From: Bacteroidaceae bacterium
Lineage (GTDB): Bacteria > Bacteroidota > Bacteroidia > Bacteroidales > Bacteroidaceae
Assembly: GCA_017469685.1 (NCBI GenBank)
Contig: JAFUFW010000001.1
Span: forward strand, 18,065-82,064
Length of the DNA: 64,000 nt
Direction of reading: 5' to 3'
Part shown: positions 52,672 to 60,393 of the stretch, piece by piece
Numbering within the stretch: the first letter of the stretch is position 1
Layout: each line of letters begins with the position of its first letter
Program-made: the position numbers and the translations under genes
Notes under the pieces: model-generated
Database searches by the model: none
Told to the model about the DNA's origin: nothing
What the model saw: the letters and a program-made list of their open reading frames with translations, nothing else

Positions 52672-53335
52672 TTAATATGTCAACGTGCGCGAAATGCCTT
52701 GCAGATTATATGTTCGGCCGTCGGGCGCTACGATGAGCAGTTGACCGTCAACGAGCACCTTACGTGAGCCAACTACTTCACCCTGTGCCTACAGCGATGG
52801 CTGTCACCGTGCCGTCTGCCGATATGGTGGCAACGACCTCGTTGCTGCTCTTCCATTGCGTCTCAGCAATAGGCGACACCTCGGTCTACATACGGGGGTA
52901 GCACTGCAGGCCCTGCTCATCCTTATAGATGTAGAAACCATAGACGTTGCGGAAGACAGGCACGAGGCCCTTCATCTTCACATCCCACTGGCTGCTGGTG
53001 ATGATGACATCCACCACCTCAGCATCTTCTGCCTTAGCTACGGCCAAGGCTTGCGCCTTAAGTAATGGAGTGAGCCAGCTGCAGGACGGGGCTTACGCTC
53101 GATGTTCTATGGCATATTGGCCTTGCAGGCCTCATCCACGGCGTCGGCATGCATGCCCGAAATGGCATAGATGTTCTTCGGTTGCGCGTTCTGGCCGTAG
53201 CCACACTCCTCAACAAGTTCATACACCCCCTTGGAGAGCAGCCGTACTCCTGCTCGCAGAGACTATCACTGGCACCTGCATCGGTACCACTTCACCGTTC
53301 TCTCTTGGTAGGTTTTCTTTAATCCAAGTTGCCAT
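52672..53335 (-). pseudogene. Gene graveyard: remnants of a DUF1848-like gene and of a BIG2-domain secreted protein
   Basis: No intact gene spans this stretch, but the minus strand has readable fragments. From 53335 a frame starts MATWIKENLPRENG and reaches VPVIVSASRST, like the N-terminus of DUF1848 proteins, then stops at 53219 after a sudden change. Another fragment (about 52905-53040) reads VVDVIITSSQWDVKMKG and VYGFYIYKDEQG and ends in a stop. At 52778-52855 the text TISADGTVTAIAVGTG is a BIG2 Ig-like repeat, ending in a stop. A shifted frame then gives KVLVDGQLLIVAPDGRTYNL and a stop at 52672, a typical C-terminal tail of secreted proteins. Frameshifts and stops separate all pieces. Family matches are by eye. 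Confidence 0.65.
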
Positions 53336-53508
53336 ACATCTGATGATTAAAAAACTTTTGCCTACATCTTTCAATAGGCCTTCGGGACAAATATAGTAAA
53401 ATGTTTTGTTCGTGGAAGCAAGAAGGATAGAAAAAAGTGAGGTTCGCATGCAAATTTGGCCGGCCGAGTTTTGATATTAGGCCAGCCGTTCTCGCTTTTC
53501 TCTTAAGT

Positions 53509-53937
53509 TTATTGGCTTTCATTCTTCCTCACATACAGATACTTGGGGTACTCGCCCAGGACGAAAAGGGTCACGGGGCAGAGCCAGATGGTGCCGGAGA
53601 AGGTTGGGAGGTTGGTGACTTCGTAAGTGCTGCCGCCTGCGAGGGAGGACTGGAGCTGGGTGAGCTTGGCATAGTCTGGCAGGTCGAGTTCCTTGGAGGA
53701 GGGGATGACTTCGACTCGGGCTACGCGGTTGTCGTCAGAAAGGACCTCGCAGAGACGGTCGGCTCCTGAAACCATCATCAGGTTGTGGTGGTCGAAGGGC
53801 CAGTTGGGATAATCAACGTACCAGCAGCCGTCGTCTTCGTGGTTGAACTGCAGCACGTACTTCTCGCGCTTGCCGAAAACGCTGGTTGCGAGCTTGCTTG
53901 CGCCATTTACAAGGTCATTGATGGAATACATTTTCAT
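53509..53937 (-). CDS. Hypothetical protein, 142 residues
   Basis: A soluble protein with no signal peptide or membrane segment, starting MKMYSINDLVNGASKLATSV. The aromatic-rich block CWYVDYPNWPFDHHNLMMVS and GADRLCEVL are its most distinctive parts. I do not recognise the family. It has its own -7 box (53975-53982), a sensible codon pattern and no overlap, so it is likely a real gene. It stands alone between the gene graveyard and the A1S_2505/DUF1810 fusion. Confidence 0.7.
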   Translation of the reverse strand: MKMYSINDLVNGASKLATSVFGKREKYVLQFNHEDDGCWYVDYPNWPFDHHNLMMVSGADRLCEVLSDDNRVARVEVIPSSKELDLPDYAKLTQLQSSLAGGSTYEVTNLPTFSGTIWLCPVTLFVLGEYPKYLYVRKNESQ

Positions 53938-53974
53938 AGGTTCAGAGTTTTAGTTGTTTTGCAAAATTGCGCTG

Positions 53975-53982
53975 CAAAGGTA
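53975..53982 (-). promoter_or_regulatory. -7 box of the 142-residue hypothetical gene
   Basis: Minus-strand TACCTTTG, 38 bp before the start codon. Confidence 0.55.
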
Positions 53983-54035
53983 AGGCTAAAAACTCTGGCC
54001 TGCAAGAGCTAAGGCGTCCACAAGCCTTGTGGAGG

Positions 54036-55286
54036 CTACAATTCAGAGGGGCTCTGCTCCCACGTCACTAATGCCGGCGACAAGGCAATCCGCCTCGGTT
54101 CACCCGGATTGCCGTCGACGACATAGATTGCTGCCAGCTCCTCGCCGACGACATTTGTGAAAGCCTGACGGATGCGTGAGCACTTCTCGTTGATGGAGTT
54201 ATGCAAAGGATCCGTGAGGTCGTCGATGCTTTTCTGAACTTTGCTTGTCAAGCCATTGGGCTTCAGCAACTGATAGATGCTGGTTAGTTCAGCTCGATAG
54301 TCCGTCAGGCACTTAAAAGCTATGCCTTCGGGGTGGCGAAGGAAGAGGAAGTATACCGCCTTGTTGAGCGGTTCCATACGTACTTCAGCGTTGTCGTAGT
54401 CAGTAAGCAGTATGCGATAGTCGCTCGTAATGAGCATACGGCTGACGGTCTTACGATTCTTCTGCACCTCCTCTTTGCGCAGAAGTAGGAAGAGAGTCTG
54501 TTTGCAGCGCTCGCCATCGTAGAACTTTTCCAGCACCTGGGCGAAGATATCATCTGGCGCAACCATATCGAAGAGAGTCATGCACGACTGCACCTTCAGC
54601 ACATCGGGGTAGCCAAGTATGTCGTGGGCGCTGGCTTCAAGTTGCAGAAAGGCTGTTGTGATTTCTCTTAAACGTGTTCCTAACACCGTGTGTTCGAGGT
54701 AAGCCTTAGCCTCTTCTACTCCTTCAAGGCCGTAATACTCTGAGTTGGAGCTACGGCCTAAGCCCTTTATTTGCGGGAAGATGTACCATATCCAATGGCT
54801 TTGTTTCTGCCCAGAACGTATCTCAGAGAGTGCTTCCTGATAAGAACCGTAGGTTCCCTCTTGAGCACGGATGAAACGCTGGAGGTCAAATTGTCGCTCA
54901 CGCCCAAGCAGAACGTCAACGAAACTTCGTGGCAGGCTCACATTATCCATCGCCAGAGCCTCGCGGAAATAAGGCGCTATCATCTCGTCCGTGTTTCCTG
55001 CTATACCACATCCTATGCGCGTGACGAGGAAATGCAGTTCGGGATGCGAGTTGGCAAACTGCAGGAAACGGTTGATATATGGAGAGAGATCTTCCTGACC
55101 CTGAATCCCAAAATCAGTGGGAATGGCGTAAGTCTGGCCTTGCAGCCCTTCGGCCTGTCCTCGCACGGCGCCGAAGCCCAATGCGGTCAAGGCAGCGCCA
55201 CCAGCATGGTACCCCAAAATATTGCTGCCGAACACAAAAATCTCATTCGGCTGCAAGCTGTCGATAAAGTCGGGAGTGGTGTTCAT
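54036..55286 (-). CDS. Three-domain protein: A1S_2505-type phage domain, DUF1810, and a Bacteroidales C-terminal domain
   Basis: 416 residues, no signal peptide. Residues 1-130 match the phage-associated A1S_2505 family (IFVFGSNILGYHAGGAALTA, GLQGQTYAIPT, FLVTRIGCGIAG), a macro-like nucleotide-binding pattern. Residues about 135-270 match DUF1810 (FIRAQEGTYGSYQEALSEI, SHWIWYIFPQIKGLG). Residues about 275-416 form a third unit (LLTDYDNAEVRMEPLNKAVY, SINEKCSRIRQAF, ending ALVTWEQ) that I know only as a recurrent uncharacterised Bacteroidales domain. The ATG overlaps the stop of the TPR gene (ATGA, 55283-55286), so the two are coupled. A role in nucleotide or NAD-derivative handling is a guess. 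Confidence 0.75.
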   Translation of the reverse strand: MNTTPDFIDSLQPNEIFVFGSNILGYHAGGAALTALGFGAVRGQAEGLQGQTYAIPTDFGIQGQEDLSPYINRFLQFANSHPELHFLVTRIGCGIAGNTDEMIAPYFREALAMDNVSLPRSFVDVLLGRERQFDLQRFIRAQEGTYGSYQEALSEIRSGQKQSHWIWYIFPQIKGLGRSSNSEYYGLEGVEEAKAYLEHTVLGTRLREITTAFLQLEASAHDILGYPDVLKVQSCMTLFDMVAPDDIFAQVLEKFYDGERCKQTLFLLLRKEEVQKNRKTVSRMLITSDYRILLTDYDNAEVRMEPLNKAVYFLFLRHPEGIAFKCLTDYRAELTSIYQLLKPNGLTSKVQKSIDDLTDPLHNSINEKCSRIRQAFTNVVGEELAAIYVVDGNPGEPRRIALSPALVTWEQSPSEL

Positions 55287-57298
55287 TTTCTATCTTTGGA
55301 GTAGCGCTTAATGAGGTTGTAAGCGCTATAGATACCATATTCCCCTGCCTGGGAAAGGTCGGAGAGGCCGAGCTGAGTCTGACCGTCGAGGATGCAGGCG
55401 AGCCCACGGTTGAAGTATGCCTCGGGGAAACGGGGCTCGGCGTTCAATGCCTTGGAGAAGGATTTGCGGGCATCGCCATAGTCGTGGAGCGCCATCTGTA
55501 TGCAACCTATATTGTACCAGGCGTAGGCAAAGTCAGAGGCGAGATCTATGGCTCGCTTGAAATCGTCAATAGCACGTTGGTAGCCTATGCGCACGCTGGT
55601 GGCTGTAGCATCCACTCCCCCACTCTGGGCTTCCATTTGCCGACAACGTACTTGAGCCATGACAAAGGGCACGATAGCATCCTTAGGTGCCAGCACTTCG
55701 GCACGGCCAAGGTCAGCGAGTGCACTTTCGAAGTCGCGCACGTGGTAGTAGTCGATGGCGCGGCTAATGTAGAGGCTTGCTGACGGCGCAGCAGCTTGCT
55801 CAATTTGCTGCGACGTAAGCTCTATGCTGGTGAAATGAAGCTGCAACTGGGCTGCATCGAGCTGAGGTTCTGTGGTTGTAAGGCATAGAGCTATGCCCTG
55901 AGCGAGCTGCGAGTTGAGATCATCCACGCAACGATGAAAGGGTTTGTAGCGATTGGTGACGCTCTGGCGGGAGTGACGCGCCAGCACAACGATGGATTGC
56001 GGCAGCTCCTCTACACGCCTGTCCTGGACGCGGCCGCGGTAGTCGCTTGCGTACTCGCGCTCAGGCTCGTCGGTGTCGTCCTCGACGATGCTGGCATAGT
56101 CCTCGATGTTGTGGGCGCTCTTCTTACGCGTCTTAGTCGCATGATGCTTGATGCCTGCACGGGAGTCGAGGCGGGCTTTCAGCACACGGAACTCGTCGCG
56201 CTCAGCACCATAAGAGTCTCCTATCTTGCGCCGTATAGCTGCCCGCTGCTGATAGCCTACGAGGAAGTCGGGGTATTCCTCAAGCACACGGGAGATGTCG
56301 CGTAGGGCGGCACGGTAGTCGCCAGTCTGGTCGAGCAGCAGGGCACGGTTGAAGAGGGCTATCATATTGTCGGGCTCTACGGAGAGTACGAAGTCGAAGT
56401 CCTCAATGGCACGGTTGTCGTCGCCCACCTGGGCGCGCATCAGGCCGCGGTTGAAGTGGCCGAGATAGTTGCGGGGGTCTATCTCAAGGGCCTGGTCATA
56501 GTCGGTCATGGCACCGCGAAGGTTGTTCTGGTGGTAGCGTGCGAGTGCCCGGTTGATGTAGTTGCCTGCCACACGGGGGCGCTGGATGATAGCTTTGTCT
56601 ATTTCGGATTCGGCTTGAGCATACTCTCCCCTATTGAGGCTTATCATCGAGCGCATGGTCCAGGCCTGAGCATCGTAGGCGTCGACGACGAGGGCTGAAT
56701 CGACGAGAGCGAGCCCGCGCACGGTGTCGGCCTGCTGAATCGCCACCTGCGCTTTCATCGTCAGGTTCTCGGCATCGTGCGGCCAGTAGCGTATCATTTG
56801 GTCAAGTGCGGAGTCTGCCTGTGCATACTGCTTCAGCTCAAAATAGCAGAGGACGAGGTTGTGCCACGAAGGGCGGTTCTTTGGCTCCATAGAGATCACA
56901 CGACGGTAGTCGACGATGGCGCCTTCGTAGTCTTTCATATTGACGCGGCAGAGGCCACGGAGCTGGTAGTTGTCGGCTACGTAGGGATTCAGGTCGATGC
57001 TCTCTGAGCAGTCCTGCACCGCACCTGCAAAGTCCTCAAGATAGAACTTCGCCAGCCCGCGGAAGAAGTAAGGCTCATGGAGGTAGGGCTTGGCATTAAT
57101 GACCATATTGAACCGCTGTATGGCCAGCACATAGTCCTCATAGTAAAGAGCATTGCGCCCCATGAGCATGACACGGTCGGTGTTGATTTGGGCTTTAGAG
57201 TGAAAAATGAAAGAGTGAAAAATGAAAAATATAAATATATAGCGCAAGCTTGAAAACCTACACTTCCACACAACTGGAATGAAACTCTTATTTTTCAC
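55283..57298 (-). CDS. Tetratricopeptide-repeat protein, probably exported
   Basis: Up to 671 residues. About ten TPR units run through residues 50-380 and 520-660 (for example GDDNRAIEDFDFVLSVEPDN), separated by a charged low-complexity linker. The N-terminus is uncertain: a GTG at 57298 lies in the GTGAAAA repeat, and the hydrophobic core FIFFIFHSFIFHS before SKAQ is itself encoded by the repeat. The pattern VWKCRFSS mirrors MWKGRVKS of the SusD-locus lipoproteins. TPR proteins are scaffolds; the partner may be the coupled downstream fusion protein. Confidence 0.8.
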   Translation of the reverse strand: MKNKSFIPVVWKCRFSSLRYIFIFFIFHSFIFHSKAQINTDRVMLMGRNALYYEDYVLAIQRFNMVINAKPYLHEPYFFRGLAKFYLEDFAGAVQDCSESIDLNPYVADNYQLRGLCRVNMKDYEGAIVDYRRVISMEPKNRPSWHNLVLCYFELKQYAQADSALDQMIRYWPHDAENLTMKAQVAIQQADTVRGLALVDSALVVDAYDAQAWTMRSMISLNRGEYAQAESEIDKAIIQRPRVAGNYINRALARYHQNNLRGAMTDYDQALEIDPRNYLGHFNRGLMRAQVGDDNRAIEDFDFVLSVEPDNMIALFNRALLLDQTGDYRAALRDISRVLEEYPDFLVGYQQRAAIRRKIGDSYGAERDEFRVLKARLDSRAGIKHHATKTRKKSAHNIEDYASIVEDDTDEPEREYASDYRGRVQDRRVEELPQSIVVLARHSRQSVTNRYKPFHRCVDDLNSQLAQGIALCLTTTEPQLDAAQLQLHFTSIELTSQQIEQAAAPSASLYISRAIDYYHVRDFESALADLGRAEVLAPKDAIVPFVMAQVRCRQMEAQSGGVDATATSVRIGYQRAIDDFKRAIDLASDFAYAWYNIGCIQMALHDYGDARKSFSKALNAEPRFPEAYFNRGLACILDGQTQLGLSDLSQAGEYGIYSAYNLIKRYSKDRK

Positions 57299-57325
57299 TT
57301 TTCACTCTTTCACTTTTCACTCATT
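57190..57325. repeat. GTGAAAA-type repeat and its inverted copy around the TPR gene start
   Basis: GAGTGAAAAATGAAAGAGTG-like sequence at about 57199-57229 and its inverted form at about 57289-57322 flank the start region. They can pair as a hairpin in the transcript. Confidence 0.8.
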
Positions 57326-57326
57326 A

Positions 57327-57884
57327 TTATCTCTTCACTTTAACCTTATAGTCGCAAGAGAAGCGGCCTTTGATAATGTCGTTGAGTTTGCCTTTGATCA
57401 TCTGCTTGCGCAGACCTACGATGTGGTCGGTGTAGACTTTGCCATCGAGGTGGTCGAACTCGTGCTGCATGACGCGCGCGAGGTAGCCGTCGACCCATTC
57501 GTCGTGCTCCAGCCCATTCTCGTCTTCATAAGAGACTCGGATTCGTGTGGGGCGTTTCACTTTCTCACTCATGCCAGGCAGCGAGAGACATCCTTCGTCC
57601 ATCGTCTCCTGATTGGTCTTGTCGTACTCTTCGATGTAGGGATTGAAGAAGACGTGGCGGTAGCCGTCGTACTCGGGATAATCGTCCTTGATGGGGTTGA
57701 GATCGATTACTACTACGCGCGCAGAGCGGCCGACCTGCGGAGCGGCAAGGCCTATGCCAGAGGAGCGGTCGAGGGTGTCGAACATGTCCTGGACGAATTG
57801 CTGTATCTCTGGATCTTGAGGGTCAACATCTTCTGCAACCTTGCGAAGGACGGGCTGGCCAAGAGTATAAATGGGTAAAATCAT
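57327..57884 (-). CDS. def: Peptide deformylase
   Basis: A 185-residue metalloenzyme removing the N-formyl group from new proteins. The three motifs are intact: GIGLAAPQVG, EGCLSLPG and QHEFDHLDG, giving Cys and two His metal ligands plus catalytic Glu. It follows ruvX on the minus strand after 31 bp of GATTAGTGATTAGTGATTAG filler. Confidence 0.96.
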   Translation of the reverse strand: MILPIYTLGQPVLRKVAEDVDPQDPEIQQFVQDMFDTLDRSSGIGLAAPQVGRSARVVVIDLNPIKDDYPEYDGYRHVFFNPYIEEYDKTNQETMDEGCLSLPGMSEKVKRPTRIRVSYEDENGLEHDEWVDGYLARVMQHEFDHLDGKVYTDHIVGLRKQMIKGKLNDIIKGRFSCDYKVKVKR

Positions 57885-57915
57885 TGATTTTGGAGTTTGA
57901 ATTAGAGATTAGTGA

Positions 57916-58335
57916 TTAGTGATTAGGCCGTCTCGCCTCCATCCATCCCTGCAGGATAATGGTGGCAGAGATTTCATCGACGAGAGCCTTGTTCTGCCGT
58001 GCCTTGCGCCCAATACCGCTTTCGAGCATTGTGCGATGAGCCATGACACTGGTGAAGCGTTCGTCGAAGAGTTCTACGGGGGTGTCGGGCAGCAGCTTGC
58101 GCAGACGATTCACGAATGGCACGATGCGGCACATATTCTCGCTGTCCTCACCGTTCATCTGGCGAGGCTGCCCCACTATGATGCGCTCTATGGGCTCGCG
58201 GTTGACGTAGTCGAGGATGAAGGCTTCGAGATTCTTAGTCTCAACAGTGGTCAGACCGTTAGCTATGAGCTGCAGAGGGTCGGTGGCAGCCAGGCCCGTA
58301 CGCTTTTTTCCGTAGTCTATTGCGAGGACACGCAT
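57916..58335 (-). CDS. ruvX: Holliday junction resolvase-like RNase, YqgF/RuvX
   Basis: 139 residues with an RNase-H fold: RVLAIDYGKKRTGLA (catalytic Asp), IVGQPRQMNGE, and DERFTSV at about 90-96 with a final KALVDEISATIILQ Asp. Family members process the 5' end of pre-16S rRNA; resolvase activity was the first proposal. It is next to def, a common pairing in Bacteroidota. Confidence 0.94.
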   Translation of the reverse strand: MRVLAIDYGKKRTGLAATDPLQLIANGLTTVETKNLEAFILDYVNREPIERIIVGQPRQMNGEDSENMCRIVPFVNRLRKLLPDTPVELFDERFTSVMAHRTMLESGIGRKARQNKALVDEISATIILQGWMEARRPNH

Positions 58336-58402
58336 ATTCTAATTGAGAATTGAGTATAGAGAAGAGTATTGTAAAAGATGTGGAGCGAGGAATGGGTTCA
58401 AA

Positions 58403-58436
58403 AAACAGGGGTTAGCTTCACAGCCTACCCCTGTTT
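58403..58436 (-). terminator. Terminator after the SPOR lipoprotein gene
   Basis: Arms AAACAGGGGT (58403-58412) and ACCCCTGTTT (58427-58436) with a minus-strand T-run. Confidence 0.8.
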
Positions 58437-58504
58437 ACAAAAATCTTACATATATTCACTTTACCAAAAAGAAATGCCTAATTTGGTGTTGTGATGCCTG
58501 CAGC

Positions 58505-58978
58505 TTACTTGCGCAGCAGCCAAGCATCAGGATACTGAGAGCGCAGGTTGTTGCGGCTCTGAACGGCGCTGCCGAGGTCGTCGTATGTTGAAGCGATGAC
58601 ACGGAACATGCCCTGAGGATTGGTAGCAATCTGGGCGGCATAGCCACTGTTGGAGAGTGTGCGTTGCAGTTTGTCGGCATTAGCACGGATGCTGAAGCTG
58701 CCTACAACGACGCTATATGCTTTCAAGCCGGCGCCGCTGACGAGTGTGAGGTTCTCAGTGCGAGTGTTCTCGTTGGTAGCAACGGGGGCTGTGGTAACGG
58801 TCTGAACTGGGGTAACGGTGGTTGGCTGAGCCACTACGGTGGGCTGAGTCTGAACGACGGTTGTCTGTTGTGCCTTGGCTTTCTCATAGGCTTTTTTGTA
58901 AGCACTCTCGCTGCTCTTGCAGGAAACCATAGACATAGCCACGCATACGGCGGCACCCAAGATAAGATAGTTTTTCAT
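58505..58978 (-). CDS. SPOR-domain lipoprotein
   Basis: 157 residues. Lipobox SMVSC makes Cys20 the lipid-modified residue. A Thr/Gln/Val-rich low-complexity linker (about 35-70) leads to a SPOR domain (about 78-150, KAYSVVVGSFSIRANAD and QGMFRVIAS). SPOR domains bind denuded peptidoglycan at division sites. A good promoter (59022-59051) and terminator make this a single-gene unit. Confidence 0.92.
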   Translation of the reverse strand: MKNYLILGAAVCVAMSMVSCKSSESAYKKAYEKAKAQQTTVVQTQPTVVAQPTTVTPVQTVTTAPVATNENTRTENLTLVSGAGLKAYSVVVGSFSIRANADKLQRTLSNSGYAAQIATNPQGMFRVIASTYDDLGSAVQSRNNLRSQYPDAWLLRK

Positions 58979-59021
58979 TGTTTTTTTACTCCTTTATTGT
59001 TTGTGAATACTAAATTCGCCG

Positions 59022-59051
59022 CAAATATACAAAGTTTTTCGTTCCCGCAAA
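59022..59051 (-). promoter_or_regulatory. Promoter of the SPOR lipoprotein gene
   Basis: Minus-strand TTTG (59048-59051), 18-bp spacer, TATATTTG (59022-59029). Confidence 0.65.
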
Positions 59052-59144
59052 AGACTTTTCCCGTAAAAAACGTTAAATATTCGCTTTTTAGCCTATATTC
59101 CTTAAAAAACATGTATAAAAGAGTAGCGGGCAATGGAAAAAACG

Positions 59145-59152
59145 TATATTTG
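59145..59152 (+). promoter_or_regulatory. -7 box of the YtxH/holin-like operon
   Basis: TATATTTG, 40 bp before the ATG at 59192 and 76 bp before the alternative ATG at 59228. Confidence 0.55.
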
Positions 59153-59191
59153 CACACAGAAAAACAATATTATTAAGTATAACCAGAGCTG

Positions 59192-59443
59192 ATGGCCAAA
59201 AGCGCAGCTCACAACGACAGAAAAACTATGAAAGCATTCAACTATTTCGCAGCATTCCTCAGTGGAGTAATCATAGGTTCAGCCGCCGGCCTCCTGCTGG
59301 CCCCGGAGAAGGGTTCTGACACACGCGAGCGCATCGCCGAAGCCCTGCGCAAGCGTGGCATACGCCTCGACCGCAAGGAGATGGACGCCCTCGTCGACGA
59401 TATCACCGAGGAGCTCACCAACGCCTCCAAGGACGAGGAATAA
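59192..59443 (+). CDS. YtxH domain-containing protein
   Basis: 83 residues, or 71 from ATG 59228 (MKAFNYF), which is the better start by homology. One membrane segment AFLSGVIIGSAAGLLLAPEK followed by a charged helix is the YtxH pattern. It pairs with the next gene (28-bp gap). Such pairs are linked to envelope stress in Bacteroidota, but no defined role is known. Confidence 0.85.
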   Translation: MAKSAAHNDRKTMKAFNYFAAFLSGVIIGSAAGLLLAPEKGSDTRERIAEALRKRGIRLDRKEMDALVDDITEELTNASKDEE

Positions 59444-59470
59444 AGACTTCACAGAAGACTATTCAAGGCC

Positions 59471-60085
59471 ATGCTTTTCGACAAAGGACAGACTACCGAG
59501 CAGATGACGACCCTCATCACTGAGGCGCGCAACTACTGGAATCTGCAACGCAAGAACATCTCGCTTGAGACCACCGAGGTGCTCACGCGCCTGCTAACAG
59601 CCATAGCGCTCTGGGGCATCATCATTCTTGTGGGCGCCTTAGTGCTGCTCTTTGCCAGTTTCGCACTGGCTTACCTCTTGGGCGTATGGCTTGGCAGCGA
59701 GGTGTGGGGCTTTGCTATCATCGCCGGCGTGCTGCTGTTCATCACGTTGCTGATCTACGTCAACCGGACGGCATGGATTGCTGCACCCGTAGGCAAGTTC
59801 ATGGTAAGCCTCTTCGCATCGCAGATGCAAGACCCGACGCGCGAAGCCGTGGCTATGGAGAAGGCGCACGTGAAGGAGAAGCTCGACGAGAGCCAGACGC
59901 TCATGCGCACCACGGCAAGCTCGCTGTTCTCGCCTAAGCCGCAGTCGAAGGACCGGTGGGATCGAGCTACGCGTCTGCTTGCAAACGGAGTCGACATCTA
60001 CCGTGCAGTTCAGTTTGGCCTCAGTGCCGTTACAGCCGTTGCCACCGTATTCGGCCTCGGGCGCCGCAAGCGTCGTCGCAGATAA
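59471..60085 (+). CDS. Phage-holin-family (DUF1469/YqjE-like) membrane protein
   Basis: 204 residues: an amphipathic N-terminus, two strongly hydrophobic segments (about 45-72 and 78-96) in a hairpin, then a soluble basic C-terminus ending RRKRRRR. The pattern is the Actinobacterial phage holin/YqjE family, which despite the name is chromosomal and has no phage context here. It is co-transcribed with the YtxH gene. Confidence 0.85.
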   Translation: MLFDKGQTTEQMTTLITEARNYWNLQRKNISLETTEVLTRLLTAIALWGIIILVGALVLLFASFALAYLLGVWLGSEVWGFAIIAGVLLFITLLIYVNRTAWIAAPVGKFMVSLFASQMQDPTREAVAMEKAHVKEKLDESQTLMRTTASSLFSPKPQSKDRWDRATRLLANGVDIYRAVQFGLSAVTAVATVFGLGRRKRRRR

Positions 60086-60102
60086 GAAAGCATATGGCTG
60101 AA

Positions 60103-60204
60103 TAAGGCCGGGCTTATGCGGAAAAACCCTTAAGGGTTCCGGGCATAACCCTTAAGGGTTTTGCAGGAAACCCTTAAGGGTTATTTCATGAACGCCCGGA
60201 AGCA
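60103..60204. repeat. 22-bp-periodic array of AACCCTTAAGGGTT (locus 3)
   Basis: Three perfect 14-bp palindromes start at 60125, 60147 and 60169. A partial palindrome TAAGGCCGGGCTTA sits one period earlier at 60103, and a weak unit one period later at 60191. It lies in the 308-bp gap between two convergent genes, just before a terminator hairpin. Confidence 0.9.
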
Positions 60205-60230
60205 TACGAGAGGAGGTATGCAAGGACAAA

Positions 60231-60274
60231 GAAAAAGCCTTAACGGCCGGGAGTCCGGTCCTTAAGGCTTTTTC
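60231..60274. terminator. Bidirectional terminator between holin-like and DUF2264 genes
   Basis: Perfect 13-bp arms GAAAAAGCCTTAA (60231-60243) and complement (60262-60274), with U-rich ends on both strands and an inner CCGGG/CCGG pairing. Confidence 0.9.
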
Positions 60275-60393
60275 TATTGTCAGGCTGTTAGTTTATCGCT
60301 TTAGGCCTATGCTTGTCACGCGCGCATACGCATACAAATATATAATGTACTGCTGCGGGCAAGGACCTTTCCGCACTTGACGCCCAAAAGGCC

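Noticed and set aside
52440-52680. T-box leader upstream of thrS
   Set aside because: T-boxes are rare outside Firmicutes and Actinobacteria, no T-box core sequence is visible, and the inverted repeat lies upstream of the probable promoter.
54036-54400. Separate downstream gene inside the triple-domain fusion
   Set aside because: The reading frame runs unbroken through all three domains, with no internal start or ribosome site of note.
57279-57878. Plus-strand frame starting MKLLFFTFHSFTFHS opposite def
   Set aside because: The signal-peptide-like start is only the plus-strand reading of the TTTTCAC repeat and the rest is antisense to the clear def gene.
59471-60085. Prophage, suggested by the holin-family gene
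   Set aside because: No other phage gene is near; the family is a normal chromosomal partner of YtxH.
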